From Salinivenus iranica (GTDB taxonomy: Bacteria > Bacteroidota > Rhodothermia > Rhodothermales > Salinibacteraceae): 64,000 nucleotides of DNA. The DNA is taken from the NCBI GenBank assembly GCA_002894665.1, contig NCRB01000007.1:1-64000 (forward strand), read 5' to 3'. Both the position numbers and the translations under genes were made by a program. Of this stretch, positions 34,935-45,732 are shown in pieces (the first letter of the stretch is position 1; every line of letters starts with the position of its first letter). The notes under the pieces are model-generated. The model ran no database searches, was not told the DNA's origin, and saw only the letters and a list, made by a program, of their open reading frames with translations.

Positions 34935-37900
34935 ATGAGCAACGAGCCAGTTTCCGAAATGCTCAGATGGTGGTTGAGGCAATCCTCGACTGAGGAGTTC
35001 TCCCTTAACCCCGAACTCCGCCGAATCTTACAACTGGGGGTTCAAGGAACTCTTGACCTTGAGCCGGAGCACCTTCGGCGGATTGCCCAGAAGTTCGGCG
35101 ATCCCGGACATCCGCCTGGCGTTAGTCCTAATCTTGACAAGAACAACTTCGAGGATGGGGATCATGTGTTTTCTCCTTCAAACGGTTTGGGGATCGGACA
35201 CTACCGAGGTCAGGTGAAAGACAAGGTCAAAACCATCGTAGACGTAGAGTACTTTCACGCTCCGGGGGATACGCGTCTGCGACAGGTTCCAATGGAAAAT
35301 ATCGTCGGAGCCCATCTTTCGGAGCAGACCCGGTGTTATGTTGAAAGGGAGGAAGACTGGATTCCGGGACGCATTAAGCGCTACCGAAGCGAAGGCGACG
35401 AATACGAAGTCGACTTCCTTGGAGAAGCCCGCTCCTTCGTACCGGCTTCAGACATTTACGTGCGCTGGGCGAAGCCGCTTGAAGACCCAACCGAGATGCT
35501 GGCTGCCAAGCAGCACGGCACGGTGTTCTTTCGATCCCAACGCCTTCCATATGTAAGGCGAATGCTTCGTCAGCGTGCTGCTTCTCGAGGACACACTGGT
35601 CTCCTCTCTTCAAACGTCGACCTGTACCCGCATCAGGTTGAAATCGTCCGTCGGGTTCTACAGGACCCAGTTCAGCGGTACTTGCTGGCAGATGAAGTGG
35701 GGCTCGGAAAGACAATCGAGGCGGGCGTCATTCTACGCCAGTATCTTCTCGACGCTGGTCGGGAGGCGACAGCCATCATCGCAGTACCGAGTTCTCTGAA
35801 GCACCAATGGAGGAGCGAACTCGAAAGCAAGTTTGGAGTCGGCAGCCTTCCTGGTTCTGTGCGCATCGTCACGCTGAGAGCCCTCCCTGATCTTGCCGAG
35901 ACGTCCGCTCCCGGAATGCTGATCGTCGATGAGGCGCATCGGGTGGCACAGTGGAGCAGCGACTCGGACGGCGAATACCAGCGACAATTCGACCACGTTC
36001 GACGCCTTGCCCACAGCGCCGGGCGGCTCCTCTTGCTCTCTGCAACCCCTGCGCATCGGGAGGAGCGTACGTTCCTCGCGATGCTGCACCTCATCGATCC
36101 GGCGATGTACTCTCTGGATGACCTCTCCTCGTTTCGGAAGCGGCTCGAGAAACGAGAAGACGTGCAGAGGTTTCTGCTGGAACTGCAGGGCGAAGAGGAT
36201 TCAGACTGGCTAAGGTGGACTGCCGAAGATCTGATCAAGGCCTTTCCCGACGACGATCACCTGATCGAGTTGTGCAGAGGCCTGCTTGAAATCCTCGACG
36301 CGGATCCCGTTGACAGTGAGGCGCGAGACGAGCAGGTGCACTTGATTCAGGTGCACCTTCGGGAAACGTACCGGGTCCACCAACGAATGCTGCGGAGTCG
36401 GCGGAATCGGGTTCGTTCTTCCCTTGACACGACACGCACCAACGAGCAAGAAAATGAACGGTCTCTGATCGAGCAATATGATCTTGACGGGCGCCGCGAA
36501 GACCTACACGACCTCATTGAGGAGTGGCGCCTGAGCGCCGGCCGGACGTTGGACCGCCGCGCTGACTTGGAAATCGGTCGGTACGCCCGCCTGTACGAAC
36601 TATTGACTCAGACGGCTGCGTCTAACCTTGAGGTATTCCGCAGAGTCATCAGGCGGCGACTGCAGACCAAAGAGGTGGGAGTAAACCTGGGCGAGGAGGA
36701 TTTCATTGAGAACCGGGACGGGGCGCCTACCCTTGACCTGTCGGCTGAAGAGGAGGAGGCTACCACTGCTCCCCTTCTGGACGAGGAAGTAGCTCTTCTT
36801 CGCGAGATGGCGACTGTCGCCGGGCAAGAAACGGCAGAAGGCGAATTGGATCGACCCATCCTCCTCCATCAAATTCTTGAGCAGTCATTAGAGGCGGATG
36901 AACAGGCGGTGGTCTTTGCGAGCCGTACGGAAACCGCCGAGTACCTTGCACAGCGGCTCTTAGAGGAGGTCGAAGTCGGGGACGCTTTAGCCTGCCATGC
37001 CAGTTCGATGAGTGAAGAGGAGCGGAACGACGAACTGTGGCGCTTTCATAATGAGGTGTCGTGCCAGGTCCTAATTACAGATGAGTCGGGGGAGGAGGGC
37101 CAGAACTTCCAGAAGGCTGGCCTGCTGGTTCACTATGACCTTCCGTGGGATCCGAGCCGCATCGAACAGCGCATTGGTCGCGTTGATCGGATCGGGCGAG
37201 GAGAGGTCCCCCTTCAGACCCATGTGCTCCTGGGACCAGTCGGCGATGAGGACGTCTCTACTCCCCACGAGGCGTGGCACCGCATTCTCAAGGAGGGCCT
37301 TGGCGTATATGAATCGTCCATTGCGAGCCTGCAGTTTCTGGTCGATCGCCTCGCCCCCAGAATCCGAGAGCATCTCTTTCTTGATGGCACCACAGACCTG
37401 GACAAGATCATCGAAAAGGTGCAAGAGAAGGCCAAGGAGGAAATGAAGCGCATCGAGGAGGAAGACAGTCTGGACGCTGTCGCAGCTTACGAGGATGAGG
37501 CACGGCGCTTTTACGAAGACCTGGCAGAGCTCGACTCACCCGAGATGGTTTCGAAGATCCGCAGAGATGTCGAGGGTTGGGTCAAGAAAGCGCTCCACTT
37601 TTACCGACAGTCAGAGAGGAGGGGGGTTGTTGAATACGAGGAAAACATTAAGGGGAAAACTCTCGTCCCGAGAGATCAGATCCTGAACAAGCTCATGCCG
37701 GCGCTCCGTCGGCCGATGTCCTACCACCGGAGTGTCGCCGCTCGACTGGATGATGTCGATCTCCTTCAACCGGGTCACCCGTTTCTGGATGCCATCAGCG
37801 AACTTCTACACTGGGACGATCGCGGACGTGCTTATGCCATCTGGCGAGAGGTGCCGTCATGGCCTAGTGATGGGTCAAGAGAGTGGGCCGGATTCCGTTT

Positions 37901-38504
37901 TGACTTTATAGTGGAAGCCGACCGTACTCCCATTGAAGACGCCCTTGCTGACACGAACCGTACGGACGTAAATGCGATTCTCCGCAGGGCAGATAGATTT
38001 CTTCCTCCCCGCGTTGAAACCGTGTTTGTCGATCCTGAGGGGGAGCAGCCACCTAGATGGGTCAGAAACGCTCTCCAGGATGAGCCTCAGAAGAGAGAAA
38101 ATGGGGGAATAGACACGAATCTGACGAAGGACCGAACGCCTGTCATTCACGACTATATCGGAAGTCTCAAGTGGGAGTCTCGATGCCGACAGAGCCGATC
38201 CAGCGCCGAGGACCTGTTGCGCGGATCCGATGCATTTCAGCAGCGGATCCGATTGGCCCTGCAGAACCTCCGTAGCACGATGCGCGAACGGATTGAGCGC
38301 CTTCGAATTCGGACGGATAGTGCACTGACGGCCAGTTCCAATCAGAGATACGAGGATCAGGTCGCTTTTGAACAAAAAATCGGAGACGCTCTCGAACGGA
38401 GCTTAGAGAGTCCGTTGGTCCGTCTTGACAGCATTGGCTTCGTCGTGGCATCCGGCTGCTCGCTTCGAGATCATCGGAGAAGCCGTAGTGCCGAAACGGG
38501 GTGA
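34935..38504 (+). CDS. dpdE: DpdE, SNF2-type helicase of the Dpd restriction module
   Basis: A 1189-residue SNF2/RapA-like ATPase. Two Tudor/SH3-like beta domains precede the motor (about 70-175, for example DEYEVDFLGEARSFVPASDI). Walker A is EVGLGKT (254-260), the DEAH box is at 332-335, and LLLSATPAHRE is motif III. The second lobe ends in DPSRIEQRIGRVDRIGR, the arginine-finger motif typical of this family. The C-terminal 400 residues are helical and include coiled-coil-like KEEMKRIEEE. In Dpd systems DpdE belongs to the D-K group that blocks unmodified plasmids and phages. It is the first gene of a run with dpdF, dpdG, dpdH, dpdI, dpdJ, dpdK and dpdD. Confidence 0.92.
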   Translation: MSNEPVSEMLRWWLRQSSTEEFSLNPELRRILQLGVQGTLDLEPEHLRRIAQKFGDPGHPPGVSPNLDKNNFEDGDHVFSPSNGLGIGHYRGQVKDKVKTIVDVEYFHAPGDTRLRQVPMENIVGAHLSEQTRCYVEREEDWIPGRIKRYRSEGDEYEVDFLGEARSFVPASDIYVRWAKPLEDPTEMLAAKQHGTVFFRSQRLPYVRRMLRQRAASRGHTGLLSSNVDLYPHQVEIVRRVLQDPVQRYLLADEVGLGKTIEAGVILRQYLLDAGREATAIIAVPSSLKHQWRSELESKFGVGSLPGSVRIVTLRALPDLAETSAPGMLIVDEAHRVAQWSSDSDGEYQRQFDHVRRLAHSAGRLLLLSATPAHREERTFLAMLHLIDPAMYSLDDLSSFRKRLEKREDVQRFLLELQGEEDSDWLRWTAEDLIKAFPDDDHLIELCRGLLEILDADPVDSEARDEQVHLIQVHLRETYRVHQRMLRSRRNRVRSSLDTTRTNEQENERSLIEQYDLDGRREDLHDLIEEWRLSAGRTLDRRADLEIGRYARLYELLTQTAASNLEVFRRVIRRRLQTKEVGVNLGEEDFIENRDGAPTLDLSAEEEEATTAPLLDEEVALLREMATVAGQETAEGELDRPILLHQILEQSLEADEQAVVFASRTETAEYLAQRLLEEVEVGDALACHASSMSEEERNDELWRFHNEVSCQVLITDESGEEGQNFQKAGLLVHYDLPWDPSRIEQRIGRVDRIGRGEVPLQTHVLLGPVGDEDVSTPHEAWHRILKEGLGVYESSIASLQFLVDRLAPRIREHLFLDGTTDLDKIIEKVQEKAKEEMKRIEEEDSLDAVAAYEDEARRFYEDLAELDSPEMVSKIRRDVEGWVKKALHFYRQSERRGVVEYEENIKGKTLVPRDQILNKLMPALRRPMSYHRSVAARLDDVDLLQPGHPFLDAISELLHWDDRGRAYAIWREVPSWPSDGSREWAGFRFDFIVEADRTPIEDALADTNRTDVNAILRRADRFLPPRVETVFVDPEGEQPPRWVRNALQDEPQKRENGGIDTNLTKDRTPVIHDYIGSLKWESRCRQSRSSAEDLLRGSDAFQQRIRLALQNLRSTMRERIERLRIRTDSALTASSNQRYEDQVAFEQKIGDALERSLESPLVRLDSIGFVVASGCSLRDHRRSRSAETG

Positions 38505-38734
38505 AATAACGGTTGCCCTTCTTAGCGCTTGCACACGTCCCTGTGGGAGATCGCGCTCTAAAAGCCCTCCTTCCGAGACTACAAGCAGGCAGGGCATCTC
38601 CCCTCTTATAAGCCATTATCATTCTTTACCTTGAGCCATAAGCACGCACTGGAAGATGTGCGGCAGTTTGTCGTTTGCTTTTCGGGTGCTTTTCTCTCTT
38701 CACCGCTGCACTCCAGATCAACCCCCTGTATCGC

Positions 38735-41395
38735 ATGAGGAGCCGCACTTTTTCGTCCACAAGTGAAGAGACCGGACCCGATCCGTTTCAACAGGTCAGA
38801 AGTTACCTCTCCGATGAATATCCAGATCCAAACCGTGCAGACGACCGTGCCGCGAATCTTCCGACAGGGCCCTGCCGGCGCCTCCTACAGGTCCTCTCGG
38901 ACGATAGTGCTTCGAGAATCGACCTTGCCCCCCTCGTGCGACACGTACTTCGCCACGAGACCGAGGTCACAGGGCAAGAGGACGTACAACTTCGGGTCCC
39001 ACAGACCGATCAGTGGCCGAGCGTGAACGAGTGGAAGAGGCACGGCCTCTCTGTAATTCCGGGCCCTGAAAGTACACTTTTTGTAGAGGCTTCTTCGTGG
39101 ATACCCGATTGGCTTTCTGATAATGATAAGTGGGCACCTGCTGCCCGGGCGTTTGAGGGCAAGAAGCGGCGCCAGCACTCGCAGGTCCCGGGTGACCCCT
39201 TTCTCTCAGTGAGCGGATACAAGACGTACGCGTCCGAAGGGCAGAAAGAGGCTGTGCGGGCCGTTCTGAGTGCTCCTTCCGACTCAACGCTGGTTGTAAA
39301 CCTTCCCACCGGTTCTGGGAAGAGCCAGTGCGCTCGTCTTCCTGTGCTCCTCAGCGACGACGGAGCGGGCGACATGACGGTGGTAGTCGTCCCGACTGTA
39401 TCCTTAGCCATGGACCAGGAGGAGGAACTGCAGGACAAGTTTGACATGCCGCTTGCATATTATGGCGGGGCCACCGAGGCTAACGAACGCCGTCGCGAAT
39501 GCATCCGAAATCAGATTCGACGGGGCCAACAGCCCATTGTCTTCACCTCTCCAGAGAGCTTTTGCGGATCGTTGGCGCCGGCGATCTTTCAAGCTGCGAG
39601 GCGCGGCTATTTGGGGCGACTTGTCGTCGACGAGGCTCACATCGTAGACCAGTGGGGAGACGACTTCCGCTCCTCGTTTCAGGAACTGGCTGGCGTGAGG
39701 CACGGACTGCTTCGCGAAGCAGGGAAGGCGGACGAATCGCCGTTCCAGACAGTCCTCATGACGGCAACCTTAACAGAATCCGTGCTGGACACGCTCGAGT
39801 CCCTCTTCGGAGAACCTGGACCATTCGAGCACGTCTCCGCAACTCAGTTGCGACCTGAGCCATCGTACTGGTACTCGCGCTGTGACAGTGCAGAGGAGAA
39901 AGCCTCACGTGTCATGGAGGCCCTTCGCCACCTCCCGCGCCCACTCATCCTTTACACCACAGAACGCGACGATGTCGATGACTGGGCCGAGCGCTTGCGC
40001 AGCGAAGGGTATGAGCGATGGAAAACGATGACGGGAGGTTCGTCCTCCGATCATCGCCAGGAGGTCCTTCGCAAGTGGCGGAACGACCAGGTGGATCTTG
40101 TGGTCGCCACGTCTGCTTTCGGTCTGGGGGTCGATAAGGAGAACGTCCGTGCAGTCGTTCATGCCTGTCTACCCGAAAGCATCGACCGCTACTATCAAGA
40201 AGTAGGCCGTAGTGGCCGTGACGGCAAAGCGTCGGTGTCCCTCGTTGCTTTTACAAACAAGGACGTTGAGACTGCTGCGACGATCAATAACAAGAAGTTG
40301 ATTTCCGTCGAGAAGGGTCTTGAGCGCTGGCAAGCAATGTGGGGAACGCAGACCCACCTTCAGGGACGAAGGTACCGCGTCCGAACGGACGCAATGCGCG
40401 AGATCGACATGGACAACGATTACAACCGGATCTGGAACGTCCGGACCCTGAACCTGATGCATCGGGCCGGGCTCATCGGTCTCGACGCAGCGCCACCCCC
40501 GAAGCGGGAGGAGGTCCTTGGCGAAGACGTATCCGAGGAGACGCTTACGACGGAGCAAGCCGAAAAACTCGAGGATGCCTTCGAGGAGTATCGTTCAAAG
40601 CGGACCATCGAGATTCGCACCGACGAGGACCACACGGAGCGAGACGTTTGGGAGGAAACCATTGGTCCGCTCCGAAAGGACATCAAGCGCCAGAACCGAA
40701 GGGGGTTCGAGGTTATGAGGGAATTGGTCAATGCCCCTACCCAGACCTGCGTTGCCGAGCGGTTTCAGAAGGTATACGGGATTGAGGCACGTTCGGACCC
40801 ACCCCGCGAACAGGTAGTAGTCGCACCGGCTTGTGGGGGATGCCCATTCTGCCGGCGAAGGGTGAAAAGTTCCACCGTACTGTCGTCGGGTCCAGATCCG
40901 TCCTATGAGGAACCAGCCTGTCCGCAAATGCCGAGGTGGGCTGAGTACGACCTCAACGTTCCGGCCGAACTTGACGACCTTCTGAGCGGCGAACGGATCG
41001 CCGTTGTTCTCTATAGCCAGTCGGATTTAGAGGACGGAGCACAAGAGCAGATACGACGGTTCGTCCGCTGGTTTCACCGCGTGGGTCCCCACTACGCTGT
41101 AGCCCCTGAAGAGACCCTTCAGAGGTGGAGAAACGAGTGGTGGGGGGGAACTGCCCCCGTCTTTCTGGAAGACCCAGAAGGACGCGAGGAAAGGATTCCG
41201 CTACCGGAGGTAATTTTCGCTCCCGACCTCACGGACTTTCCCAAGTCCGTCGTTTTCCCGCCCGAGAACGGGTTTCGGGTTCTCATCGTCCCCGACCACG
41301 CTCGGTCCCCGTTTCAGGAGAGGCGTCCGCTTCGCGACGCCCTCGACATTCCTTTGCACCGGCTTGAGTCCATCCCAACGAAGTTCGTCCTATGA
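38735..41395 (+). CDS. dpdF: DpdF, RecQ-like helicase
   Basis: An 886-residue RecQ-type DEAH helicase counted from ATG 38735; a TTG 60 bases earlier in frame is less likely. It shows PTGSGKS (191-197), the DEAH box at 299-302 within DEAHIVDQWGDDFRSSF, and the RecQ motif VI region (YQEVGRSGRDG, about 487-497). A cysteine cluster CGGCPFC (Cys700, 703, 706) lies where RecQ proteins hold zinc, although further downstream than usual. An N-terminal 150-residue region and a C-terminal domain have no match known to me. The stop overlaps the dpdG start as ATGA. Confidence 0.92.
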   Translation: MRSRTFSSTSEETGPDPFQQVRSYLSDEYPDPNRADDRAANLPTGPCRRLLQVLSDDSASRIDLAPLVRHVLRHETEVTGQEDVQLRVPQTDQWPSVNEWKRHGLSVIPGPESTLFVEASSWIPDWLSDNDKWAPAARAFEGKKRRQHSQVPGDPFLSVSGYKTYASEGQKEAVRAVLSAPSDSTLVVNLPTGSGKSQCARLPVLLSDDGAGDMTVVVVPTVSLAMDQEEELQDKFDMPLAYYGGATEANERRRECIRNQIRRGQQPIVFTSPESFCGSLAPAIFQAARRGYLGRLVVDEAHIVDQWGDDFRSSFQELAGVRHGLLREAGKADESPFQTVLMTATLTESVLDTLESLFGEPGPFEHVSATQLRPEPSYWYSRCDSAEEKASRVMEALRHLPRPLILYTTERDDVDDWAERLRSEGYERWKTMTGGSSSDHRQEVLRKWRNDQVDLVVATSAFGLGVDKENVRAVVHACLPESIDRYYQEVGRSGRDGKASVSLVAFTNKDVETAATINNKKLISVEKGLERWQAMWGTQTHLQGRRYRVRTDAMREIDMDNDYNRIWNVRTLNLMHRAGLIGLDAAPPPKREEVLGEDVSEETLTTEQAEKLEDAFEEYRSKRTIEIRTDEDHTERDVWEETIGPLRKDIKRQNRRGFEVMRELVNAPTQTCVAERFQKVYGIEARSDPPREQVVVAPACGGCPFCRRRVKSSTVLSSGPDPSYEEPACPQMPRWAEYDLNVPAELDDLLSGERIAVVLYSQSDLEDGAQEQIRRFVRWFHRVGPHYAVAPEETLQRWRNEWWGGTAPVFLEDPEGREERIPLPEVIFAPDLTDFPKSVVFPPENGFRVLIVPDHARSPFQERRPLRDALDIPLHRLESIPTKFVL

Positions 41396-42279
41396 GTCTG
41401 TTTAGTAATCCCGAGGCTGTTCCGAGTCGGATCATTGGTGCCTGGCGCTACCTCGCTATGAACTCCGGTGATGACGTGCTCGACGCAGTCCTCAAACAAG
41501 ACCTGATGCCAGATACGGTCCTTCCTGATCGGAAAGGAGACCGCCGGGGTATTCTCTCGCAATCACTGAAGGCTGGCGTTGAGATCGGCCTCTTCGGGAG
41601 TTCCGGAGGAAAGGATCTTTCTCGAGTTCGACTTGCTTCAGACGCTTCTGCCATCGACCCGGCTAAGGACGAGGTCTGCCGCGACGTTCTCGCTGACCTC
41701 CTCCTCGATTCCGACGACGGAGATGACGGATTTGCCACTGCTTTGGCGTGGTTCTTATGCCACTCCCCGTTCGCCCGTCCCCTTCGAGACAAAGAGCCTC
41801 CAACCCTGCCGGGAAAGATTCAGGAGGCCGGACTGCAAGACCGTACAGGCATCACGTCGGATGCAAGTTCGGGGGCGTTTCGTCATTGGTGTACGTACCT
41901 CGGCTTTGCAAACAGTCACAAGTTGGACGGAAAGGCAGCCGTTTCGCCGGACCCGACCCGCTATCTTTCGAGTCGTCTTCCTCAGATCGTTGAAGCAACG
42001 GGTGAGCGCGTTCCACTTCTCGAAGTCATGCGGAGGCTATCGCAGAGATGCCCGGTGCTGGAGGGCGGGGCCTACCGAGACGAGATAGAGACACTTCTCG
42101 ACGTGTCTCGTCCTGAGCGGCACCTCTCCGAAACCACGTCGCTTGCCCTCCTTCGCCTTACGGATCGTGGCGAGATCGACCTCTATGAAGAATCGGACGC
42201 TGCGAACGTCATGGTGCTTCAGAAAGGAAACCAGAGCCCTCGATATTCCCATCTCATCCTCAACGATCCCAGCGGCTAG
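41392..42279 (+). CDS. dpdG: DpdG, Dpd-associated protein
   Basis: A 295-residue protein with no recognised domain. It is coupled to dpdF by an ATGA overlap and followed by dpdH. The start SLFSNPEAVPSRIIGAWRYL and the helix-rich body with SVGDEVCRDVL-type acidic helices fit the protein that stands between the RecQ-like helicase and the large ATPase in known Dpd clusters. The name is given by position and size rather than by motif. It may be an adaptor linking DpdF and DpdH. The C-terminal half (about 225-290, with an LALLRLTDRGEIDLYEESD stretch) looks like a small winged helix. Confidence 0.8.
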   Translation: MSLFSNPEAVPSRIIGAWRYLAMNSGDDVLDAVLKQDLMPDTVLPDRKGDRRGILSQSLKAGVEIGLFGSSGGKDLSRVRLASDASAIDPAKDEVCRDVLADLLLDSDDGDDGFATALAWFLCHSPFARPLRDKEPPTLPGKIQEAGLQDRTGITSDASSGAFRHWCTYLGFANSHKLDGKAAVSPDPTRYLSSRLPQIVEATGERVPLLEVMRRLSQRCPVLEGGAYRDEIETLLDVSRPERHLSETTSLALLRLTDRGEIDLYEESDAANVMVLQKGNQSPRYSHLILNDPSG

Positions 42280-42358
42280 GCGGGAAATATGTAGGGAAGA
42301 CGCCCCGGCGCGACGCCTCACTGAGGTCCAGTAATTTCACCTGCCACCGCTTCCTATT

Positions 42359-45300
42359 ATGAGTTCCTTTGAGAAATATACGTGCTGGAAGGAGCAGGAC
42401 GTACGCGACATACTTGACATCGAGGCGCTCCATGTCTCGGATGCTACTTTTCTGGCTACTCACTCTCCCGTTCCCATGCGTCGGATTGATGCGGGGAACG
42501 ACCAGCGCCAGGAGTTCGGCGAGGACGAGCTTCTAGAAGACATTCTCACCCCTCAAGAGGACTACCAGTTCGTTCCGGTCCTTGGATCAACCGGTGTCGG
42601 AAAGTCTCACCTTGTTCGCTGGCTCAGCGTTCAGTTGAGCCGCCGCCTTTCGGAGGACGACTCCAGAGAGGTTCTCCTGATTCCGAAGGCCGGAACAAAC
42701 CTTCGGGACATCCTCCTGCGCATTCTCGACCTTCCCGAAGGAGAGGACCAGGAGTTTGAGCGCTACCGAGAAAAGGTTGAGCAAGCCAGTACATCGGTCT
42801 CGGCCGAGGAGGGGAAGAAGCGACTCCTCGATGAGTTGGCCCTCGCGGCTGAAGAATATGATCCCTTTGAAGGAGTCAATCCCAACGACCTCGGAAAGGA
42901 AGAGCAGAGGAAACTGGAAAAAGAGGAGAAGTTTGCTTCGTTGCTTCCAAGCATCCTTCGTGACATCTATTTCCGGCGTGAGTGCTGGCTAAAGGAGGAA
43001 GGTCCCATCGAGCGCCTGTACGAGCGCCATATTGGTGAGGCTTCCTCGGAAGGAGAGGAACTTGAATTCACGAAGGAAGACCTCCCTCTTGACTTTCAAA
43101 CCAACATTGTGCGGCGCAAAGCCCCTGAGGCATTCGATGCCTTTCGGCGGCTTAAGGCCAGAGGAGAAAAGTCTTCAGTTGTAGAGGCCGCTCTCCGGAT
43201 CCTTAACGACTGCCTGGACCGAGCAATTCGGAGGTTCCACAACTTTGACGAGCAAAACCTTCACCGGATGATGCTGAAGGTGCGGCAGGCTCTCTCCAGA
43301 AAGGGAATTGACCTGATCCTTCTCATCGAGGATATTGCCGTCGTCCAGGGCATTGACCGCCAGTTGGTTGCCGCGGTTCTGGAGCGGGAGTCTGAACTCG
43401 TGGACGACCTCTGCAATGTGCAGACTGTCTTCGGGTGCACAGAAGGCTACTACCGCCGCCTGGAAAATGCGGTACAAGATCGGATTTGGCCGTGTCGGAT
43501 CGACCTGAATATTCCAAACGATGAACTTGGAAAGATCGACCTCACCGAGTTTGCTGCAAAGTACCTAAATGCCGTTCGCCACGGTCAAAAGTCTCTGAAG
43601 GAGGACTGTGAGGCCGATGTGGTGTCGAGTTGGTGCGCTCGGTGCGACTTCAAAGAACAGTGCCACGACGCATTTGGAGCGGAGGAGGGAATCGGTCTTT
43701 ATCCTTTCAACGAAACGGCCCTCCGTCAGATGTACGAGCGGGTAGCCAAGAGCGAATTCAACCCGCGGCGTCTGATTCAGGGTGTTCTGAAGAAAACGCT
43801 CCTCGAGGCCGAGGATGAAATCGACCAGGGGGAATTCCCCTCCGCTTCGTTTCACGCCGGGTACCTGGAGGGGACTTCATCAACGGTCACTCCCGGGGAC
43901 CGGAGAAAACTCCCCGACGAAGACGAAGGGCGCTGGGAAGCCCTGCTGGACCTCTGGCGGGAAGACACCACCCCAAGAGACTTCCCCGACGCGCTTCACG
44001 AGGCCTTTAGCCTGGAGAAGATTGATGAGGACGGTGCTCCTTCTGGCCCATCGAGCGGTGGCGATAGCATCCCTGAATCCTCATCGTCGGAACCAGTCAC
44101 TGTCCCCCCCGAGGAAGAGCCCACACCGGAGCCCACCGATCCGGCGCAGACAACGCCCTCGGCAGACCCCGCCTCAGAACCCTCCGGAGATCTCTCGTCC
44201 GGTTCTGCGCCAAAATCCCCGCAGTGGAAGCAAGACGTACAGAGCCTACGCGACTGGGCCAGTGGCCAGACGATCGAGCAGTCCGTCGCTCAGTTCATTC
44301 GAGACGAACTTTGGGAAGCCATCGACGCGTACATCGACTGGAATGCCTTGACCCTTCGCTCCTCCTTCTTCAGCAAGAAGAAGACGAACGCTCCTTTCCG
44401 GAGTAGAAGCATCCAGGTCGAAGACTCCATCGGAGGGAGTGATCACCGCTGGGTTACGCTAAAGGTTCCTCTCAATCACCAGGACCGCAACGAGGTCGCG
44501 TTCGCCCTTGAAGGGTACAGGAAGTTTCAGGAGCACCGCCACTGGCAATTCGAAGACGGCCCGGACCACTACCAGAGCTTCATGAACTGCCTGGAAGAAT
44601 GGGCAGACGAAGTGGTGGGTCAACTTCAGACCACCACTGCGGCCGGAGATCGGTGGGATCCTGCCCCGATGGCAGTTGAGGTTCTCGCGGTCGGCGCTCG
44701 TCTTCATGGTCGAGACATGAGTTCAGACCTCCCTTTTGGAGAGCGCCTGGATGTCCTCCTGGTTCCATTCGAGCGCACGGATGAATCTCAGCCTGGCTAC
44801 CAGAATCGCTCTAAGCCCTGGTCAGAACTTGCGGAAATGATCCGCGGCCACCAAGACGAACTGATCGAAATCCTTGATGCCCATACCCTGTGTTTGAAAG
44901 GAAACGGGCGAACCAAGGTCTACGATGTCAGTCAGTTCGCACATGTGCTTTCTTCACTGGAAGAGGAGGGAGAGCTCCACTCTTCTCTTCCTGTTGGCAG
45001 GAAGGAGAATATGCGAGACGAGTACGCCCCCCTCTGGAAGTGCTATCGAAGAATTCAGCGTATGCTCAGCGGAGTGGTTGACAAAGAAACCGCGGAGTAT
45101 CGCGAATGGCACGATGTTGTCCGTGGTGCATTTGGCGACTCCCCTGACATCGACGAGGTAGTGGTCACCGTTAACGAGTCACTTGAGGCGGCCCAAGAGG
45201 TGTCACCCGGCAGTATTAAGTACGACAATCTTAAGGAGTTGCGTAAGATTGGTGAGACCCTACAGGATCTTTCTGAAAGCGTCGGGGACGAAAATGTAGA

Positions 45301-45673
45301 GCGTGGCGACGGGGAGGGTAAACCTCTAGAAGGGAATGTATCCGTCGAAGAGGCTATGAGGACGGTTAAAACCGTGGTCGAACTCGACGAGGAAGATGGT
45401 CCGCTTGGCCGGCGCTTGAGTCTTCTCGGTAAGGACCTTCAGAGGCCGATGCACCTCTTGAAAACCTACGCAGAGAAGGCAGACGCACTGCTCGAAAGGG
45501 CAGAGGCCCGAATTGAAGGGGACATAGAAAACCAAGAGGGCATTGCCGAGGGCGTCGAGGAGACGATCGATGCCATTGAGGAGCACTTCGAGGCCATCGA
45601 CCTTCTTCTTCGCGGCATCGACGCCCCATCGGACCTTTCGGCGGAACAGGTGTCGACGATTGAGTCCATGTAG
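42359..45673 (+). CDS. dpdH: DpdH, large P-loop ATPase
   Basis: A 1104-residue STAND/AAA-like ATPase. Walker A is GSTGVGKS (76-83), and the Walker B-like stretch is DLILLIEDIAV (about 318-328). A cysteine group at Cys426, Cys429 and Cys435 (CARCDFKEQC) may bind zinc. A Pro/Ser/Glu-rich linker (about 558-624) separates the ATPase half from a C-terminal half with charged helices and coiled-coil character (about 1010-1100). The N-terminus SSFEKYTCWKEQDVRDILDI is typical of the DpdH group. It probably controls the helicases and nuclease of the restriction module. It starts 79 bases after dpdG. Confidence 0.88.
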   Translation: MSSFEKYTCWKEQDVRDILDIEALHVSDATFLATHSPVPMRRIDAGNDQRQEFGEDELLEDILTPQEDYQFVPVLGSTGVGKSHLVRWLSVQLSRRLSEDDSREVLLIPKAGTNLRDILLRILDLPEGEDQEFERYREKVEQASTSVSAEEGKKRLLDELALAAEEYDPFEGVNPNDLGKEEQRKLEKEEKFASLLPSILRDIYFRRECWLKEEGPIERLYERHIGEASSEGEELEFTKEDLPLDFQTNIVRRKAPEAFDAFRRLKARGEKSSVVEAALRILNDCLDRAIRRFHNFDEQNLHRMMLKVRQALSRKGIDLILLIEDIAVVQGIDRQLVAAVLERESELVDDLCNVQTVFGCTEGYYRRLENAVQDRIWPCRIDLNIPNDELGKIDLTEFAAKYLNAVRHGQKSLKEDCEADVVSSWCARCDFKEQCHDAFGAEEGIGLYPFNETALRQMYERVAKSEFNPRRLIQGVLKKTLLEAEDEIDQGEFPSASFHAGYLEGTSSTVTPGDRRKLPDEDEGRWEALLDLWREDTTPRDFPDALHEAFSLEKIDEDGAPSGPSSGGDSIPESSSSEPVTVPPEEEPTPEPTDPAQTTPSADPASEPSGDLSSGSAPKSPQWKQDVQSLRDWASGQTIEQSVAQFIRDELWEAIDAYIDWNALTLRSSFFSKKKTNAPFRSRSIQVEDSIGGSDHRWVTLKVPLNHQDRNEVAFALEGYRKFQEHRHWQFEDGPDHYQSFMNCLEEWADEVVGQLQTTTAAGDRWDPAPMAVEVLAVGARLHGRDMSSDLPFGERLDVLLVPFERTDESQPGYQNRSKPWSELAEMIRGHQDELIEILDAHTLCLKGNGRTKVYDVSQFAHVLSSLEEEGELHSSLPVGRKENMRDEYAPLWKCYRRIQRMLSGVVDKETAEYREWHDVVRGAFGDSPDIDEVVVTVNESLEAAQEVSPGSIKYDNLKELRKIGETLQDLSESVGDENVERGDGEGKPLEGNVSVEEAMRTVKTVVELDEEDGPLGRRLSLLGKDLQRPMHLLKTYAEKADALLERAEARIEGDIENQEGIAEGVEETIDAIEEHFEAIDLLLRGIDAPSDLSAEQVSTIESM

Positions 45674-45732
45674 TCCTTTCCTGTTTACCCGCAACTCCCT
45701 GTTATCTGTGTAGCCTTACTCCATCGACACCA